This document shows, piece after piece, positions 16,237 to 24,756 of a DNA stretch of 64,000 bases. The stretch is from SIG299 sp045531895. GTDB taxonomy: Bacteria > Bacillota > Clostridia > Lachnospirales > Lachnospiraceae. The position numbers were made by a program, and so were the translations under genes. Under the pieces are notes generated by a model that was given only the letters and a program-made list of their open reading frames with translations, searched no databases and had not been told where the DNA came from. The DNA is taken from positions 11,220 to 75,219 of the forward strand of contig JAZSEW010000098.1 of assembly GCA_045531895.1 (NCBI GenBank), in the 5' to 3' direction. Numbering within the stretch: position 1 is the first letter of the stretch; each line of letters starts with the position of its first letter.

Positions 16237-17115
16237 TTAGTCAGAAAAAGCGAAGGTCTGCCGATGTTCGTCCCGATATTTTTTAGGTGTAACCGAATGT
16301 TTTTTCTTAAAACTTTTAATCATATGGCTACAATCGGAAAATCCGGTTTCCTGGGCAATGTAGTTTAAGTCAAAATTAGTGAACAGAAGATATTCTTCCA
16401 CTTTATACAGGCGACGTTCTTCCAGGTATTCTTTACATGTTTTGCCGTAAACCGCCGGAAATTTTTTTGCGAAGTAAGAATAACTCATGTGACAGGCTTC
16501 GGCAATTTCAGGAACGGAAAGCTCGGCACTCATATGCTGGTCAATATATTCTGTAATAGTGTAAATGTCGTAGGTGTCATCGTGGTAAGAGACATCATCA
16601 ATAATAAAGCCGCGGGAAATCCAATGGCGGATAATTTCTATTAACAATTCATTGATACGACATTGAATCATCTGGTTGCTGCCATAAGCCTGATGGTGGA
16701 TTTCTTCGATACATTTTTTAAAGGAATTGGCGGCATCGTAGTTTTCCAAGGTACCGGAAGGAAAGTAAACAGGCATTTCGTTGGCTCTTGCGTTGCGAAA
16801 AACATTTCGAAGCTTTAAGGAGCTTCCCTGGAAAAGATTTAAAATATTGATATCAAATTTAAGAACAGCGTAATTTACACGGGCACCTGCGGTGATGGCG
16901 TGGACGGATTGGGGATGAAATAAAATCAAATCCCCGGGGGTAACCTGATATGTATTGTTATCTACAATAATAGTGGCAATGCCGTCTAACATAAAAATAA
17001 CTTCCATGTAGTAGTGCCAGTGGGCACGAACCGGAAACTGGTTAATGTCAGAGTCAAAGTAAAAACATTCGATAGGACGATTGATAATATCTCCATATTC
17101 AAACAGCTGGTTCAT
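16237..17115 (-). CDS. AraC-family transcriptional regulator with cupin N-terminus
   Basis: The 292-residue protein has an AraC-type cupin domain (residues 20-100: FPVRAHWHYYMEVIFMLDG, GDLILFHPQSVHAI) and two C-terminal helix-turn-helix units (about 185-285: LSVPEIAEACHMSYSYFAKKF and LNYIAQETGFSDCSHMIKSF, ending with VTPKKYRD). Such regulators usually bind a sugar or metabolite in the cupin domain and activate a nearby operon. AAAGGAG precedes ATG 17115. It is divergent to the alcohol dehydrogenase relic and the epimerase/SDR genes; those are its likely targets, though the relic suggests the original target operon has been damaged. Confidence 0.9.
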   Translation of the reverse strand: MNQLFEYGDIINRPIECFYFDSDINQFPVRAHWHYYMEVIFMLDGIATIIVDNNTYQVTPGDLILFHPQSVHAITAGARVNYAVLKFDINILNLFQGSSLKLRNVFRNARANEMPVYFPSGTLENYDAANSFKKCIEEIHHQAYGSNQMIQCRINELLIEIIRHWISRGFIIDDVSYHDDTYDIYTITEYIDQHMSAELSVPEIAEACHMSYSYFAKKFPAVYGKTCKEYLEERRLYKVEEYLLFTNFDLNYIAQETGFSDCSHMIKSFKKKHSVTPKKYRDEHRQTFAFSD

Positions 17116-17181
17116 CTGTTTACTCCTTTGAAAATATTTTTTTACAATTTTTATATAAATATATTATAGCATAGGAAATTT

Positions 17182-17499
17182 CGAAATGCTACAATAAAAG
17201 AAATTATAGAACATGAATTATCAGGGTTATACGATTGTGCACATGGAGCAGGTCTGGCGGTTATTATGCCTGCCTGGATGGAATATGTGTACAAGCACGA
17301 TGTAAACCGTTTTGTGCAGATGGCAACCAGAGTGTTTGGCTGTGAATTAGATGAGGAGAATCCGGAAAATACGGCAAAGGCAGGTATTAAGGCGTTCCGC
17401 AGGTTTTTACATGATATTGGTATGCCAATCAATTTTGCAGAGCTTGGTGCAAAGGATGTTGCAAATATTTATACCATTGCAGCAAGAGCAACGTTATAG
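17182..17499 (+). pseudogene. Iron-dependent alcohol dehydrogenase relic (5' truncated, internal deletion)
   Basis: A frame with no start reads IEHELSGLYDCAHGAGLAVI, the diagnostic metal-binding segment of NADPH-dependent butanol-type dehydrogenases, then PAWMEYVYKHDVNRFVQMATRVFG. About 250 N-terminal residues are missing. Near the end, INFAELGAKD passes directly into VANIYTIAARATL; in intact homologues roughly 25-30 residues separate these blocks, so an internal deletion is also likely. The ATG at 17266 lacks a good ribosome binding site. This is a dead gene fragment between the AraC and epimerase genes. Confidence 0.8.
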
Positions 17500-17566
17500 T
17501 ATCTCTTTTATTAGGAGTAATCTGGGATGATATTCTGCATATGTGCAGGGAAAGGATGAACCATTT

Positions 17567-18577
17567 ATGAAAATTTTACTTATTGGCGGTACCGGAACTA
17601 TCAGTTCTGCTATTACAAGACAGCTGGCAAAAACAGAACATGAGGTGTATGTATTAAACCGTGGCAATCAGAACGACAGTATTCCACAAAATATAAAAGT
17701 AATTGTGGCGGATATCAATAACGAAGCAGAAGCCAAAGAAAAACTGGCTGGTATGACCTTTGATGCAGTTTGTGATTTTATTGGATTTGTGCCTGCTCAG
17801 TTAGAGAGAGATTATCGTTTGTTTGAGGGAAAAACAAAGCAGTTTTTATACATCAGTTCGGCATCTGCCTATCACAAACCGGTGCGGGATTACCGTATCA
17901 GCGAGGCAACTACTTTAGCAAATCCTTATTGGGAGTACTCCAGAAATAAAATTGCCTGCGAAGAGTTTTTATTTAAAATGTATCGGGAAAATGGGTTCCC
18001 TGTAACGATTATCCGTCCAAGCCACACGTATTGTGAGCGTTCTGTGCCGCTTGGAGTACATGGAGATAAGGGAAGCTGGCAGGTAATAAAGAGAATGCTG
18101 GACGGTAAGCCGGTCATCATTCATGGAGATGGCACTTCTTTATGGACCATTACCTGGAATGAGGATTTCGCCAAGGCATTTATTGGTCTTCTTGGCAATC
18201 CGCATGCCATTGGAGAAGCGTTCCAGATTACTTCCGATGAGTCAGTGACCTGGAATCAGATTTATCAGAGTATTGCGGAGGCCTTGGGTGTCGAATTAAA
18301 ACCATACTATGTGGCTTCCGATTTGTTAGATGCTCTGGGTCACTATGATTTCAGAGGCGGTCTTATCGGCGATAAAGCAAACAGTGTAGTGTTCAATAAT
18401 ACCAAGGTTAAAAACGCGGTGCCGGGTTTTGTATGTACTACCCGGGCAGAAGAAGGTATCCGCAAAGCAGTAGAATACATGCTTGCTCATCCGGAAGTTC
18501 AGGAAGAAGACCCGGAATTTGATGCATGGTGCGATAAAGTAATTGCAAAGTTAGAGAAGCTGAAGGAGGAATTTTAA
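17567..18577 (+). CDS. NAD-dependent epimerase/dehydratase-like protein (extended SDR)
   Basis: Start taken at ATG 17567 (MKILLIGGTGTIS) with AAAGGATG 8 nt upstream; an earlier GTG at 17543 would add eight unrelated residues. The 336-residue protein has the GGTGTIS nucleotide loop (residues 7-13), a YISSASAY segment, and the NAD(P)-SDR arrangement in which the usual YxxxK is represented by YSRNK (about residue 130). The C-terminal half (KPVIIHGDGTSLWTITWNEDFAKAF, then TSDESVTWNQIY) is like CSP41/isoflavone-reductase-type atypical SDRs in Firmicutes. Substrate unknown. It precedes an SDR gene by 1 bp. Confidence 0.8.
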   Translation: MKILLIGGTGTISSAITRQLAKTEHEVYVLNRGNQNDSIPQNIKVIVADINNEAEAKEKLAGMTFDAVCDFIGFVPAQLERDYRLFEGKTKQFLYISSASAYHKPVRDYRISEATTLANPYWEYSRNKIACEEFLFKMYRENGFPVTIIRPSHTYCERSVPLGVHGDKGSWQVIKRMLDGKPVIIHGDGTSLWTITWNEDFAKAFIGLLGNPHAIGEAFQITSDESVTWNQIYQSIAEALGVELKPYYVASDLLDALGHYDFRGGLIGDKANSVVFNNTKVKNAVPGFVCTTRAEEGIRKAVEYMLAHPEVQEEDPEFDAWCDKVIAKLEKLKEEF

Positions 18578-18578
18578 T

Positions 18579-19325
18579 ATGGTTGATGTAAAAGGACGTT
18601 GGGCATTTATTACCGGTGCCAGCCGCGGTATCGGATATTTAACTGCACTGTTTATGGCAGAAAAGGGCTGTAACCTGATTTTACATGGAAGAACAAAGGA
18701 ACATTGTGAAAAGGTTTATAATGAAGTCAAGGCGCGTGGTGTGGAAGCGTATGTTGTTAATGCAGAGCTGGCGGATTTGGATGCTGTAGATGCTATGTTG
18801 AAAGAAATTGATTCTTTTGGTGTGCGTGTGGATATTGTACTTAACAATGCAGGTCTGCAGATTGCTTACCGTAATGAATACTTTAACACTCCGGTATCTG
18901 ATTATACGGAAAGCTTTAAAATTAACACGATTGCTCCGGCCATGATTTGTTATCACTTTATGCCAAAGATGATTGAGTATGGTTTCGGAAGAATATTAAA
19001 TACTACCAGCGGCATCCGTTTGGAACCACAGCAGGCAGGCTATTCTGCCAGCAAGGCGGCATTAGACAAAATCACTATTGACCTTGGCTCTACAGTAGAA
19101 GGCACCGATGTAATGATTAATTTAACTGACCCGGGCTGGTGCAGAACAGACCTTGGCGGACCGCATGCGCCGAATGCACCGGAAAGTGCAATTCCGGGTA
19201 TTGTAGTCGGAGCCTTTGCAGAGGATAAAAAGTCCGGTCGTTTCTTAGGAGCCCAGTACTTTGCCGGTATGTCCTTAGAGGATGCGGTAAAGAAGGCAGA
19301 AACTGAATTTGATAGTCCGTACTAA
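18579..19325 (+). CDS. Short-chain dehydrogenase/reductase
   Basis: A classical SDR of 248 residues: cofactor loop TGASRGIG (residues 12-19), NNAG (about 89-92), catalytic Ser in NTTSGIR, and YSASK (about 150-154). Asp or Arg determinants after strand 2 (LHGRTKEH) suggest NADP(H). It starts 1 bp after the epimerase stop with AAGGAGG, so both are surely cotranscribed. The C-terminus with GGPHAPNAPESAIPGIVVGAF is typical of uncharacterised SDRs near sugar-acid genes. Substrate unknown; a sugar, sugar acid or polyol is plausible. Confidence 0.88.
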   Translation: MVDVKGRWAFITGASRGIGYLTALFMAEKGCNLILHGRTKEHCEKVYNEVKARGVEAYVVNAELADLDAVDAMLKEIDSFGVRVDIVLNNAGLQIAYRNEYFNTPVSDYTESFKINTIAPAMICYHFMPKMIEYGFGRILNTTSGIRLEPQQAGYSASKAALDKITIDLGSTVEGTDVMINLTDPGWCRTDLGGPHAPNAPESAIPGIVVGAFAEDKKSGRFLGAQYFAGMSLEDAVKKAETEFDSPY

Positions 19326-19342
19326 AGAACGGATAAAGTATT

Positions 19343-19386
19343 AAGAGGAGAATTTTACGATAAAGTAAAGTTCTTCTCTTTTATTA
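19343..19386 (+). terminator. Terminator of the epimerase-SDR pair
   Basis: AAGAGGAGAATTTTAC (19343-19358) pairs with GTAAAGTTCTTCTCTT (19365-19380), two mismatches, followed by TTATT. Confidence 0.75.
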
Positions 19387-19414
19387 TGAACTGTAGTTTA
19401 CTTTTTAATATTGG

Positions 19415-19467
19415 TTGACTTATCGAGTGAAAACATATACAATTAAATAGTCATACTGATATGACTA
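19415..19467 (+). promoter_or_regulatory. Promoter with perfect dyad operator upstream of an SDR gene
   Basis: TTGACT (19415-19420), 17-bp spacer, TACAAT (19438-19443). Directly after it lies TAGTCATA-CTGA-TATGACTA (19448-19467), a perfect 8+8 palindrome covering the start point. A repressor of the MarR or TetR type is expected; a MarR gene follows the SDR gene. Confidence 0.82.
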
Positions 19468-19486
19468 ATTTAAGGAGGGTTTACAA

Positions 19487-20290
19487 ATGAAAAGATTAAA
19501 AGACAAGGTTGCTATTGTTACAGGGTCTACCAGCGGAATTGGTATCGGTATTGCCAGACTTTATGCCGCAGAAGGTGCCAAGGTTGTAGTATGCGGACGC
19601 AGGGCAGAAAAAGGTCAGGCGGTGGTTGACCGCATTCGTGAAGAGGGTGGAGAAGCATCATTTCACTTCATGGACATCACGGATATAACCAGTATTGAAA
19701 AGTTAATTTCGGACACGGTAGAAACTTACGGAAAACTGGATATTCTTGTTAATAATGCAGCAAATGTGGGATTAGCGGATGGACGTGTGGATGAAGTGTC
19801 TTTGGAAATGTGGGATGCCATTTTCAACAGTGATTTGCGCGGTACATTTTATACCATTAAGTGTGCGTTAGAATATATGAGAAAGAACGAGAATGGTGGT
19901 TCTATTATCAATATCGGGTCTATGGCTTCCTGTGGCGGTGACCTTGGTGCAACAGCCTATGCCAGTGCCAAGGCCGGAGTAGACATGCTGACAAAATCGG
20001 TAGCACTTCAGTATGGTAAGGACAATATTCGTTGTAACTGTGTTCGTCCGGGGCTTATTGTAACTCCGGAAAATGATGCTTATGTGGCACAGGCGGTAAA
20101 GGATATTTTCTTAAGTAACATTGCAGTGAACCGCTATGGTTGCCCGGAGGATATCGGCCATATCTGTGTATATTTTGGTTCTGATGAAAGTTATTATACT
20201 AGCGGACAGATTATTACCGTGGATGGTGGTATGAATTCCCATGCACCAACGGTAGCGCAGTTCAGAGAAGCAGGTTCCCGTACCTGGTAA
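19487..20290 (+). CDS. Short-chain dehydrogenase/reductase (glucose/hydroxysteroid dehydrogenase type)
   Basis: A 267-residue classical SDR: TGSTSGIG (residues 13-20), NNAA (about 90-93), catalytic Ser in NIGSMAS, YASAK (about 161-165), and the C-terminal SGQIITVDGG signature. Arg residues after strand 2 (CGRRAEKG) favour NADP(H). It has its own promoter with a palindromic operator (19415-19467) and its own terminator at 20311, and is followed by a MarR-family gene. Inducible detoxification or metabolism of a small aromatic or steroid-like ligand would fit MarR control, but substrate is not predictable from sequence. Confidence 0.88.
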   Translation: MKRLKDKVAIVTGSTSGIGIGIARLYAAEGAKVVVCGRRAEKGQAVVDRIREEGGEASFHFMDITDITSIEKLISDTVETYGKLDILVNNAANVGLADGRVDEVSLEMWDAIFNSDLRGTFYTIKCALEYMRKNENGGSIINIGSMASCGGDLGATAYASAKAGVDMLTKSVALQYGKDNIRCNCVRPGLIVTPENDAYVAQAVKDIFLSNIAVNRYGCPEDIGHICVYFGSDESYYTSGQIITVDGGMNSHAPTVAQFREAGSRTW

Positions 20291-20310
20291 TAAAAAGAAT
20301 ACAATGATGG

Positions 20311-20348
20311 AATGCCGGACAGATGTTAAAAGCTGTCCGGCATTTTAT
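20311..20348 (+). terminator. Terminator of the SDR gene
   Basis: Perfect 12-bp stem, AATGCCGGACAG (20311-20322) with CTGTCCGGCATT (20333-20344), followed by TTATAT. Confidence 0.88.
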
Positions 20349-20384
20349 ATGCGTTAGAAATGGGTCAAAATTATAGGGGAAAAC

Positions 20385-20413
20385 TTGTCAGAAAAAAATG
20401 ATAATGTTATAAT
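20385..20413 (+). promoter_or_regulatory. Promoter of the MarR gene
   Basis: TTGTCA (20385-20390), 17-bp spacer, TATAAT (20408-20413); 27 bp before ATG 20441. No copy of the TAGTCATA dyad is seen here. Confidence 0.75.
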
Positions 20414-20440
20414 GTGAAAAAAATGAAAGGATGCCATAAA

Positions 20441-20863
20441 ATGAAAGAAGCACAGTTGGCATATCAATTACGTGTATTGTTTGAACAAAAGATAACATCA
20501 TATTATCTGGATTCGTTTAAGGGAATGTTTGGTAAGGTACAGGTAGAAGTACTTGTTTATTTGTATGATAATGCCGGAGCAAGGGTTCAGAAATTGGCAG
20601 AAAAGTTAAATATTCCGAAACAGCATGCTTCTAAAATTGTAGCGCGTCTGGAAGAACTGGGACTTGTGGTGGGAAATCCGGATGAAAGTGACAGAAGAGC
20701 AACTTTATACTATTTAACAGAACAGGGCCTGGAACTGATGAACCGGCATATGGAGGACAGTAACCGAAACTTTGAAGAAATGTTGAAGTGCCTGACCGAA
20801 AAAGAAAAAGAACAGATGACGCACTCTATGAAAACGATGATAGCCCTTCTGAAAAAAATGTAA
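20441..20863 (+). CDS. MarR-family transcriptional regulator
   Basis: Start at ATG 20441 (MKEAQLAYQLR) with AAAGGATG upstream; the in-frame GTG at 20414 overlaps the -10 and is rejected. The 140-residue protein has the MarR winged helix: RVQKLAEKLNIPKQHASKIVARLEELGLVVG, then the DESDRRATLYYLTEQG wing (DxRxxxxxLT motif). MarR dimers bind short palindromes and release on ligand binding. The perfect dyad in front of the SDR gene at 19448-19467 is the obvious candidate site. Downstream is a DUF2339 membrane protein gene 61 bp away, possibly in the same transcript. Confidence 0.9.
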   Translation: MKEAQLAYQLRVLFEQKITSYYLDSFKGMFGKVQVEVLVYLYDNAGARVQKLAEKLNIPKQHASKIVARLEELGLVVGNPDESDRRATLYYLTEQGLELMNRHMEDSNRNFEEMLKCLTEKEKEQMTHSMKTMIALLKKM

Positions 20864-20924
20864 AATCAGGAAAGGACTCATGGTATAGAGAACATATAGT
20901 GAAAAAAAGAAATGGGAGAGACAC

Positions 20925-22988
20925 ATGGAGGAACAGCAGAAAAAACTACAGGAATATGAAAAGCAGCTGGCAGAGCACAGGGAACAACTGAGGCGGCTGA
21001 CTGCGGATATGAATTATCTGGAACGGCAACTGGCAACTTTGAAACAGGAGGCAGGAGCAACCTCAGAGAGTGCGAGAAAACCCGCGGTAACAGAAATAAT
21101 ACAACAGGCAGTTGCGGATTTATTACCGAAACAGGCGATAAAAACTTTAGGTACAGCAGAAAACAAAGTGCAGGAGTTTCAAAAAAAGGATCTGGAAAAG
21201 ACCGTAGGTAGATCCTTAATGGGAATATTTGCCTCGGTGCTGATCTTTATCAGTATTATTTTATTCGCTACTTTGCTGTTACCGTATTTTAATGACACGG
21301 CCAAAATGGTGACGACCTTTGTGGTAAGCTTTGCATTTACCGGCTTTGGGTTATGGAAGCTGAAAAAGGATAATGAAAATAAGTTTTATATTGCGGTAAC
21401 AGGCTGTGGTGTGGGAGCTGTGTATATTTCACTATTGCTCAGTAATTTCTATTTTGGAGTAGTGGGTGACATTACTCTTTACATTCTGATCGCCCTTTGG
21501 GCAGTGGCAGTATGCCTTTTAGCCAAGCTTCGTAATCAGATATTTCAGGTGATCGGACAGTTGGGAATTACGATTGCCATGGTGTTTGGTTGTCTTCTCT
21601 GTACAGAGGAAGCGGACACAGCAAAATTTATTGCACTTGTTGTGTTCTATCTGATTTCTTCTTCTGTATTTTATCTGGTGCACAGGGAAAAGGAATTTAT
21701 AAAAAACAGAGTGCATTATATATTTAATGGTATTGATTTGCTGGTATTGTATGCCGGATGCGAATTTATCGTGGGTGGAGGATTCCATATTGTAAGTGTA
21801 CTGATACTTGGTATTGTACTGGCATATCTTGTGCTGATGCTTTTTGGCCGGTTGGAAAAGACCGGAATTGATTTTGCTGTAATTTTCAGTGCACATGCGT
21901 TTCTTTGCTGTTTGTTACTGGCACTGTTGCTTGACGGAAATTATCTTGCCTTTGCCATTGTGGCCTATCTGCTTTGTAGTGTATTACTCGGTATGTTGGA
22001 ATGGAGAATACAGGAAAGAACGATAGGGCAGAAACTGGCACAGGGATTTTTAATTTGGCTGGCAGTATACAGTCTTAATGAAGCGGAAGCACTGTATCTG
22101 CATGGGTTGGCGATACTTATTATTCTGCCGTTGCTGCTTGCCGGGTATCTTAGAGGGAACGCGATATTCCGCTATGGAAGTATGATAGTGCTGGCGGTTG
22201 GCTACGTTGCTTTGAACGATATTGGTACGGCAGAATGTTTTATAACAGGTAGTGTGGTTCTGACAGCAGCCTTTTATTTAATGTATCGTTTTAAGGAGCA
22301 GTACAGCAAGTACTGTAAATGGCTGGTACATAGTCTTGCAGTTTGTTTTTTACTGATACATGTGCCGGCTGTGGTACGGCTGTTTACGGACGACTCAGCA
22401 ATCCGGACAGCGCTGGGATACTCCGTGTGGACTTTATTTAATGTGGCAATGGTAAAGAGTATTTTTGGACGGAATCTGCAAACAGGAGAAAAAGAAAAGA
22501 ATACACTGTACCACATTATCAATCTGTTTGCCATGATTTTTGGCACCATTTTTATTGGTATCAATGCAGGAGAGGTACTGCATTTGCTGGTGATTTTAGC
22601 GACTTTGGCTGCGTTTATGGTAAACGCAAAGAATCTTTTAGATAAAAGAGAAAATCTGTTTGCCGGGATTTATGTGGGAATCAAATTTACCGTATTGGTG
22701 ATAACAATTCTTGGTTCTTTCAATACGGTGAATTATGTGGTCAGCATTGTCTGCTTTATACTTGCCATTATCAGTATCGCCGTGGGATTTAAGGCAGAAT
22801 ACCGTTCCTTGCGGTTATTTGGCCTTGCATTGGCCGTAATCAGTATCTTTAAGTTGATTATGGTGGATATCAGCTATAACAATACACTGGGAAATGCATT
22901 TAGCTTTTTTGCGTCAGGGGTCTTGTGTTTTGTGATTAGTATGATATATAATTATATTGCAAAAAAAGGGACAAAAGAGGAGGAGTAA
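20925..22988 (+). CDS. DUF2339 polytopic membrane protein
   Basis: 687 residues. The first 90 form a charged coiled coil (EQQKKLQEYEKQLAEHREQ, then MNYLERQLATLKQ), followed by a linker and then about 18-20 hydrophobic segments filling residues 95-680, beginning SLMGIFASVLIFISIILFA. This architecture, coiled coil plus many membrane helices, is that of DUF2339. The family has no proven function; a transport or envelope role is assumed from topology. GGGAGAG precedes ATG 20925. It lies 5 bp upstream of pyrK, so the pyrimidine genes may be read through from here. Confidence 0.85.
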   Translation: MEEQQKKLQEYEKQLAEHREQLRRLTADMNYLERQLATLKQEAGATSESARKPAVTEIIQQAVADLLPKQAIKTLGTAENKVQEFQKKDLEKTVGRSLMGIFASVLIFISIILFATLLLPYFNDTAKMVTTFVVSFAFTGFGLWKLKKDNENKFYIAVTGCGVGAVYISLLLSNFYFGVVGDITLYILIALWAVAVCLLAKLRNQIFQVIGQLGITIAMVFGCLLCTEEADTAKFIALVVFYLISSSVFYLVHREKEFIKNRVHYIFNGIDLLVLYAGCEFIVGGGFHIVSVLILGIVLAYLVLMLFGRLEKTGIDFAVIFSAHAFLCCLLLALLLDGNYLAFAIVAYLLCSVLLGMLEWRIQERTIGQKLAQGFLIWLAVYSLNEAEALYLHGLAILIILPLLLAGYLRGNAIFRYGSMIVLAVGYVALNDIGTAECFITGSVVLTAAFYLMYRFKEQYSKYCKWLVHSLAVCFLLIHVPAVVRLFTDDSAIRTALGYSVWTLFNVAMVKSIFGRNLQTGEKEKNTLYHIINLFAMIFGTIFIGINAGEVLHLLVILATLAAFMVNAKNLLDKRENLFAGIYVGIKFTVLVITILGSFNTVNYVVSIVCFILAIISIAVGFKAEYRSLRLFGLALAVISIFKLIMVDISYNNTLGNAFSFFASGVLCFVISMIYNYIAKKGTKEEE

Positions 22989-22993
22989 CCCAA

Positions 22994-23782
22994 ATGTCTG
23001 AAGGAAATAAAAAGAAGGTACGTGTTCCGGTTATTCGTATGGAACAGTTAGAAGATGCAATTTATGATATGATCATTGGGGATAAGGAAATGGCAGAAGC
23101 TGCCAGGGCAGGCCAGTTTCTTTCTCTGTATTTAGATGATGAGAGCAGACTGCTCCCAAGACCAATCAGTATTTGCGGTATTGATAAGGAAGCCGGCACC
23201 ATCCGCATGGTATTTCGTATTGCCGGAGAAGGTACCCGTCAGATTTCCTGCCTAAAGGCAGGAGATACCATTGAAGTTCTCGGACCGCTTGGTAACGGTT
23301 TCTTTGACACAGAGGACAAGGTATCCATGGTAATTGGTGGAGGTATTGGCATTCCTCCGATGCTCGGACTTGCAAAGAAACTTCATGCAGAAGGTAAGAA
23401 GGTAGTTGCTGTGCTCGGATATCGTGACGCTAAGAACTTTCTTGCGAAGGAATTTGAAGCAGTAGCAGATGTGGTTATCGCCACCGAAGATGGTAGTGTT
23501 GGAGTTAAAGGAAATGTCATTGATGCCATCAGAGAAAAAAAACTTACTGCAGATACCGTATACTCCTGTGGTCCGACGCCAATGCTTCGCGGGGTAAAGG
23601 CGTTTGCGGAAAGTACAGGAATTCCGGCACAGATTTCTCTGGAAGAGAAGATGGCCTGTGGTATTGGTGCATGCCTTGCCTGTGTTTGTAAGAGCAAAGA
23701 AAAGGATCACCATTCCAATGTGAACAATAAGCGAATTTGTAAGGATGGTCCGGTATTCTGGGCACAGGAGGTGGAACTGTAA
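22994..23782 (+). CDS. pyrK: Dihydroorotate dehydrogenase electron-transfer subunit
   Basis: The 262-residue protein has a ferredoxin-reductase-like FAD domain (LLPRPISICGID, residues about 52-63), an NAD-binding part starting VIGGGIGIPPMLGLAKKL, and the C-terminal 2Fe-2S motif CGIGACLACVC with a last Cys in NKRICKDGPVF. PyrK passes electrons from dihydroorotate oxidation by PyrD to NAD+ in the class 1B enzyme. It overlaps pyrD by one base and follows the DUF2339 gene by 5 bp. RBS GAGGAGG. Length and motifs are normal for the family. Confidence 0.95.
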   Translation: MSEGNKKKVRVPVIRMEQLEDAIYDMIIGDKEMAEAARAGQFLSLYLDDESRLLPRPISICGIDKEAGTIRMVFRIAGEGTRQISCLKAGDTIEVLGPLGNGFFDTEDKVSMVIGGGIGIPPMLGLAKKLHAEGKKVVAVLGYRDAKNFLAKEFEAVADVVIATEDGSVGVKGNVIDAIREKKLTADTVYSCGPTPMLRGVKAFAESTGIPAQISLEEKMACGIGACLACVCKSKEKDHHSNVNNKRICKDGPVFWAQEVEL

Positions 23783-24684
23783 TGAATACAAAGGTGAATA
23801 TTGCAGGTGTAGAATTTAAAAATCCGGTAACAACAGCTTCCGGTACCTTTGGTTCCGGTATGGAATATGGTGAATTCGTGGATTTAAGCCGTCTTGGTGC
23901 GGTTACGACCAAGGGGGTTGCCAATGTACCGTGGGAGGGTAATCCGACTCCGCGTATTGCAGAAACCTATGGTGGTATGTTAAATGCTATCGGCTTACAG
24001 AATCCGGGCATTGATGTATTTGTGAACAGAGATATTCCATACTTAAAGCAGTTTGATACCAAAATTATTGTAAATGTGTGCGGACGTTCCGAGCAGGATT
24101 ACTGTGAGGTAGTGGAGCGTCTGGCCGACCAGCCGGTGGATATGTTGGAAATTAATATTTCCTGCCCGAACGTAAAGCATGGAGGTATTGCTTTTGGCCA
24201 GGATCCAAGGCTGGTAGAAAAGATTACCTCCGAGCTAAAAAAACGTGCAAAACAGCCGGTAGTTATGAAATTAAGTCCAAATGTAACCGATATTACGGAA
24301 ATGGCAAGAGCTGCAGAAGCAGGTGGTGCAGATGCACTGTCCTTAATCAATACACTGACCGGTATGAAGATTGATATTAACCGTCGTACCTTTGCTATTG
24401 CAAATAAAACCGGCGGTATGTCCGGTCCTGCGGTAAAGCCGGTGGCTGTCCGCATGGTATATCAGGTGGCAAATGCAGTAAAGCTTCCGATTATCGGTAT
24501 GGGTGGCATTGCAACCGCAGAGGATGCGCTGGAATTTATTATGGCTGGTGCAACCATGGTTTCCGTGGGTACAGCAAACTTCCATAATCCATATGCAACG
24601 TTAGAGGTAATTGAAGGTATTGAAAATTACATGAAAAAATACGGCGTAGAGGACGTTTATGAGTTGATTGGCTGTGTAAAATAG
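23782..24684 (+). CDS. pyrD: Dihydroorotate dehydrogenase, class 1B catalytic subunit
   Basis: 300 residues with the class 1B start VNIAGVEFKNPVTTASGTFG, the substrate/active-site loop MLEINISCPNVKHGG (catalytic Cys in the class 1 loop), MKLSPNVTDI, and the FMN phosphate region PIIGMGGIATAEDALEFIMAGAT. It converts dihydroorotate to orotate in de novo pyrimidine synthesis, as an alpha2-beta2 complex with PyrK. The start ATG shares its A with the pyrK stop, showing translational coupling. A good terminator follows directly, so pyrE, 3.7 kb downstream, is not in the same short transcript. Confidence 0.96.
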   Translation: MNTKVNIAGVEFKNPVTTASGTFGSGMEYGEFVDLSRLGAVTTKGVANVPWEGNPTPRIAETYGGMLNAIGLQNPGIDVFVNRDIPYLKQFDTKIIVNVCGRSEQDYCEVVERLADQPVDMLEINISCPNVKHGGIAFGQDPRLVEKITSELKKRAKQPVVMKLSPNVTDITEMARAAEAGGADALSLINTLTGMKIDINRRTFAIANKTGGMSGPAVKPVAVRMVYQVANAVKLPIIGMGGIATAEDALEFIMAGATMVSVGTANFHNPYATLEVIEGIENYMKKYGVEDVYELIGCVK

Positions 24685-24687
24685 TAT

Positions 24688-24723
24688 AACGAGGCGGACT
24701 GTTTTGTGGTCCGCCTTGTTGGC
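24688..24723 (+). terminator. Terminator after pyrD
   Basis: AACGAGGCGGAC (24688-24699) pairs with GTCCGCCTTGTT (24709-24720), loop of 9 nt; T-richness is modest. Confidence 0.8.
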
Positions 24724-24756
24724 ATTTGAAGTAAATAATCCGGAGGGATGGATAAA

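Noticed and set aside
23252..23791. 179-residue minus-strand frame
   Set aside because: Shadow of pyrK; Cys/His-rich only because of antisense codons.
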